Assembly: GCA_905236725.1 (NCBI GenBank)
Contig: CAJOCT010000008.1
Location: forward strand, 3,782 to 40,281
Length of the DNA: 36,500 nt
Source of the DNA: an uncultured Selenomonadaceae bacterium
GTDB taxonomy: Bacteria > Bacillota > Negativicutes > Selenomonadales > Selenomonadaceae
Direction of reading: 5' to 3'
Positions 35,877-36,500 of the stretch are shown piece by piece. The notes under the pieces were generated by a model. That model worked only from the letters and a program-made list of their open reading frames with translations, had not been told where the DNA came from and did not search any database. The position numbers and the translations under genes were made by a program. Each line of letters opens with the position of its first letter. Positions within the stretch are counted from its first letter, which is position 1.

Positions 35877-36500
35877 ATGCCGATTGATGCAGGTGCAATA
35901 GGAATTCGCCCTGTAACTCAACAGAGACCGACCGGCGGAGTTGACAGCGTTCAAAGGCGGGACGACGGCAGTTCAAGCGGCGGAGGTTTTCGACCTCAAA
36001 CAAACGTTGCCTTGAAAACTGCCATTGAAGATTTATCGAACGCACTGTCAAAAATTTCTTCGCAGGAAAAATTCGGAATAAACAAATTGCCGCAAGAAGT
36101 CGGCGACATCGTTAGAAACATCTTGCAGCAATCTTTTTCAATGGAAGAAACTTTATCGCAGGGAATCGGCTCGACAATCGAAAGTCAAAGGTTTTCCATG
36201 GAACAACTCACGGTTTTTTCCCGAATGTTACTGCAAATCGGCGCACTTGCCGACAAAGGTTTTTCCATGCAACTTAGCGACGAAACTCAACTTTTATTGT
36301 CGAAGTTCAAAGATTTATTGGTTGCGCAGGAAGGCGGCAACTCTTTGGAGCCGGTTTTACTTTCAAAGGCGGCGTTTGAACTTATCGACTCGAAAACCGC
36401 CGAACAACTTCCGCAGGCACTTTACGAAATTTTGGCACAACTCGCGCAACAAATCCCGACAATGCAAACGAATCAGCCGCAACAATCGGAGGGCATGCAA
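35877..36500 (+). CDS. Unknown protein, 3' end outside the window
   Basis: An open frame of 208 codons running off the right edge, starting MPIDAGAIGIRPVTQQRP with GGGGGG six bases ahead. The N-terminal ~45 residues are Gly/Arg/Gln-rich and probably disordered; residues ~50-185 look helical (ALKTAIEDLSNALSKIS, DETQLLLSKFKDLLV); a Gln-rich stretch begins near 190. No signal peptide. I do not recognise a family. In B. subtilis rnhB is followed by ylqG and the FlhB-like ylqH, so this could be a positional counterpart of ylqG; that is an inference from gene order only. Confidence 0.7.
   Translation, partial: MPIDAGAIGIRPVTQQRPTGGVDSVQRRDDGSSSGGGFRPQTNVALKTAIEDLSNALSKISSQEKFGINKLPQEVGDIVRNILQQSFSMEETLSQGIGSTIESQRFSMEQLTVFSRMLLQIGALADKGFSMQLSDETQLLLSKFKDLLVAQEGGNSLEPVLLSKAAFELIDSKTAEQLPQALYEILAQLAQQIPTMQTNQPQQSEGMQ

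Overview
The window looks like core chromosome of an anaerobic, AT-rich Firmicute, most likely a Negativicutes/Selenomonadales-type bacterium. This is inference from protein flavour and gene order (ylmH-divIVA-lspA, rpoE(delta)-pyrG, groES-groEL, addB-rnhB, CobO, rubredoxin); no rRNA or marker tree was available. Ribosome-binding sites are strong (GGAGG), several genes start with TTG, and AAAAATTTTT-type runs are everywhere.

Layout. 1-114: a hairpin resembling the right end of an IS200/IS605-type element. 115-13292, all minus strand: an orphan glutamate-synthase small-subunit-like oxidoreductase; a Na+/solute symporter-KtrB-KtrA operon; a C-terminal processing protease; an M18 aminopeptidase; and a tightly overlapping three-gene operon of PTS EIIC-like membrane protein, membrane-anchored BMP/Med-type binding protein and hybrid histidine kinase. 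13450-18528, plus strand: rubredoxin (too small for routine ORF calling), malate dehydrogenase, RadA, a lone metal-type ABC ATPase and a double-SBP receptor with no output domain. 18647-19126, minus: five tRNA genes (Gly, Gly, Met, Arg, Tyr in transcription order) behind a consensus promoter. 19198-21459, minus: ylmH-divIVA-lspA. 21667-25145, plus: cysS-rpoE-pyrG. 25305-27855, minus: groES-groEL and cobO. 28043-31529, plus: serC, an exported repeat protein of unknown function, purB. 31585-31776, minus: rpmB. 31929-36500, plus: addB, rnhB and an unknown gene cut by the window edge.

Most genes are housekeeping. The points worth a second look are the EIIC/BMP/kinase operon, which reads as a membrane sensing unit whose EIIC carries Pro in a spot where the family usually has His; two copies, in opposite orientation, of a ~230-bp palindrome-ended element whose termini supply the stop codons of ktrA and apeB; a family of seven-base-phased repeats, often hairpin-forming, scattered in intergenic gaps, one of which looks like the groESL terminator; and a groESL operator-like inverted repeat that is not CIRCE. 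No CRISPR array, prophage or complete transposon was seen.
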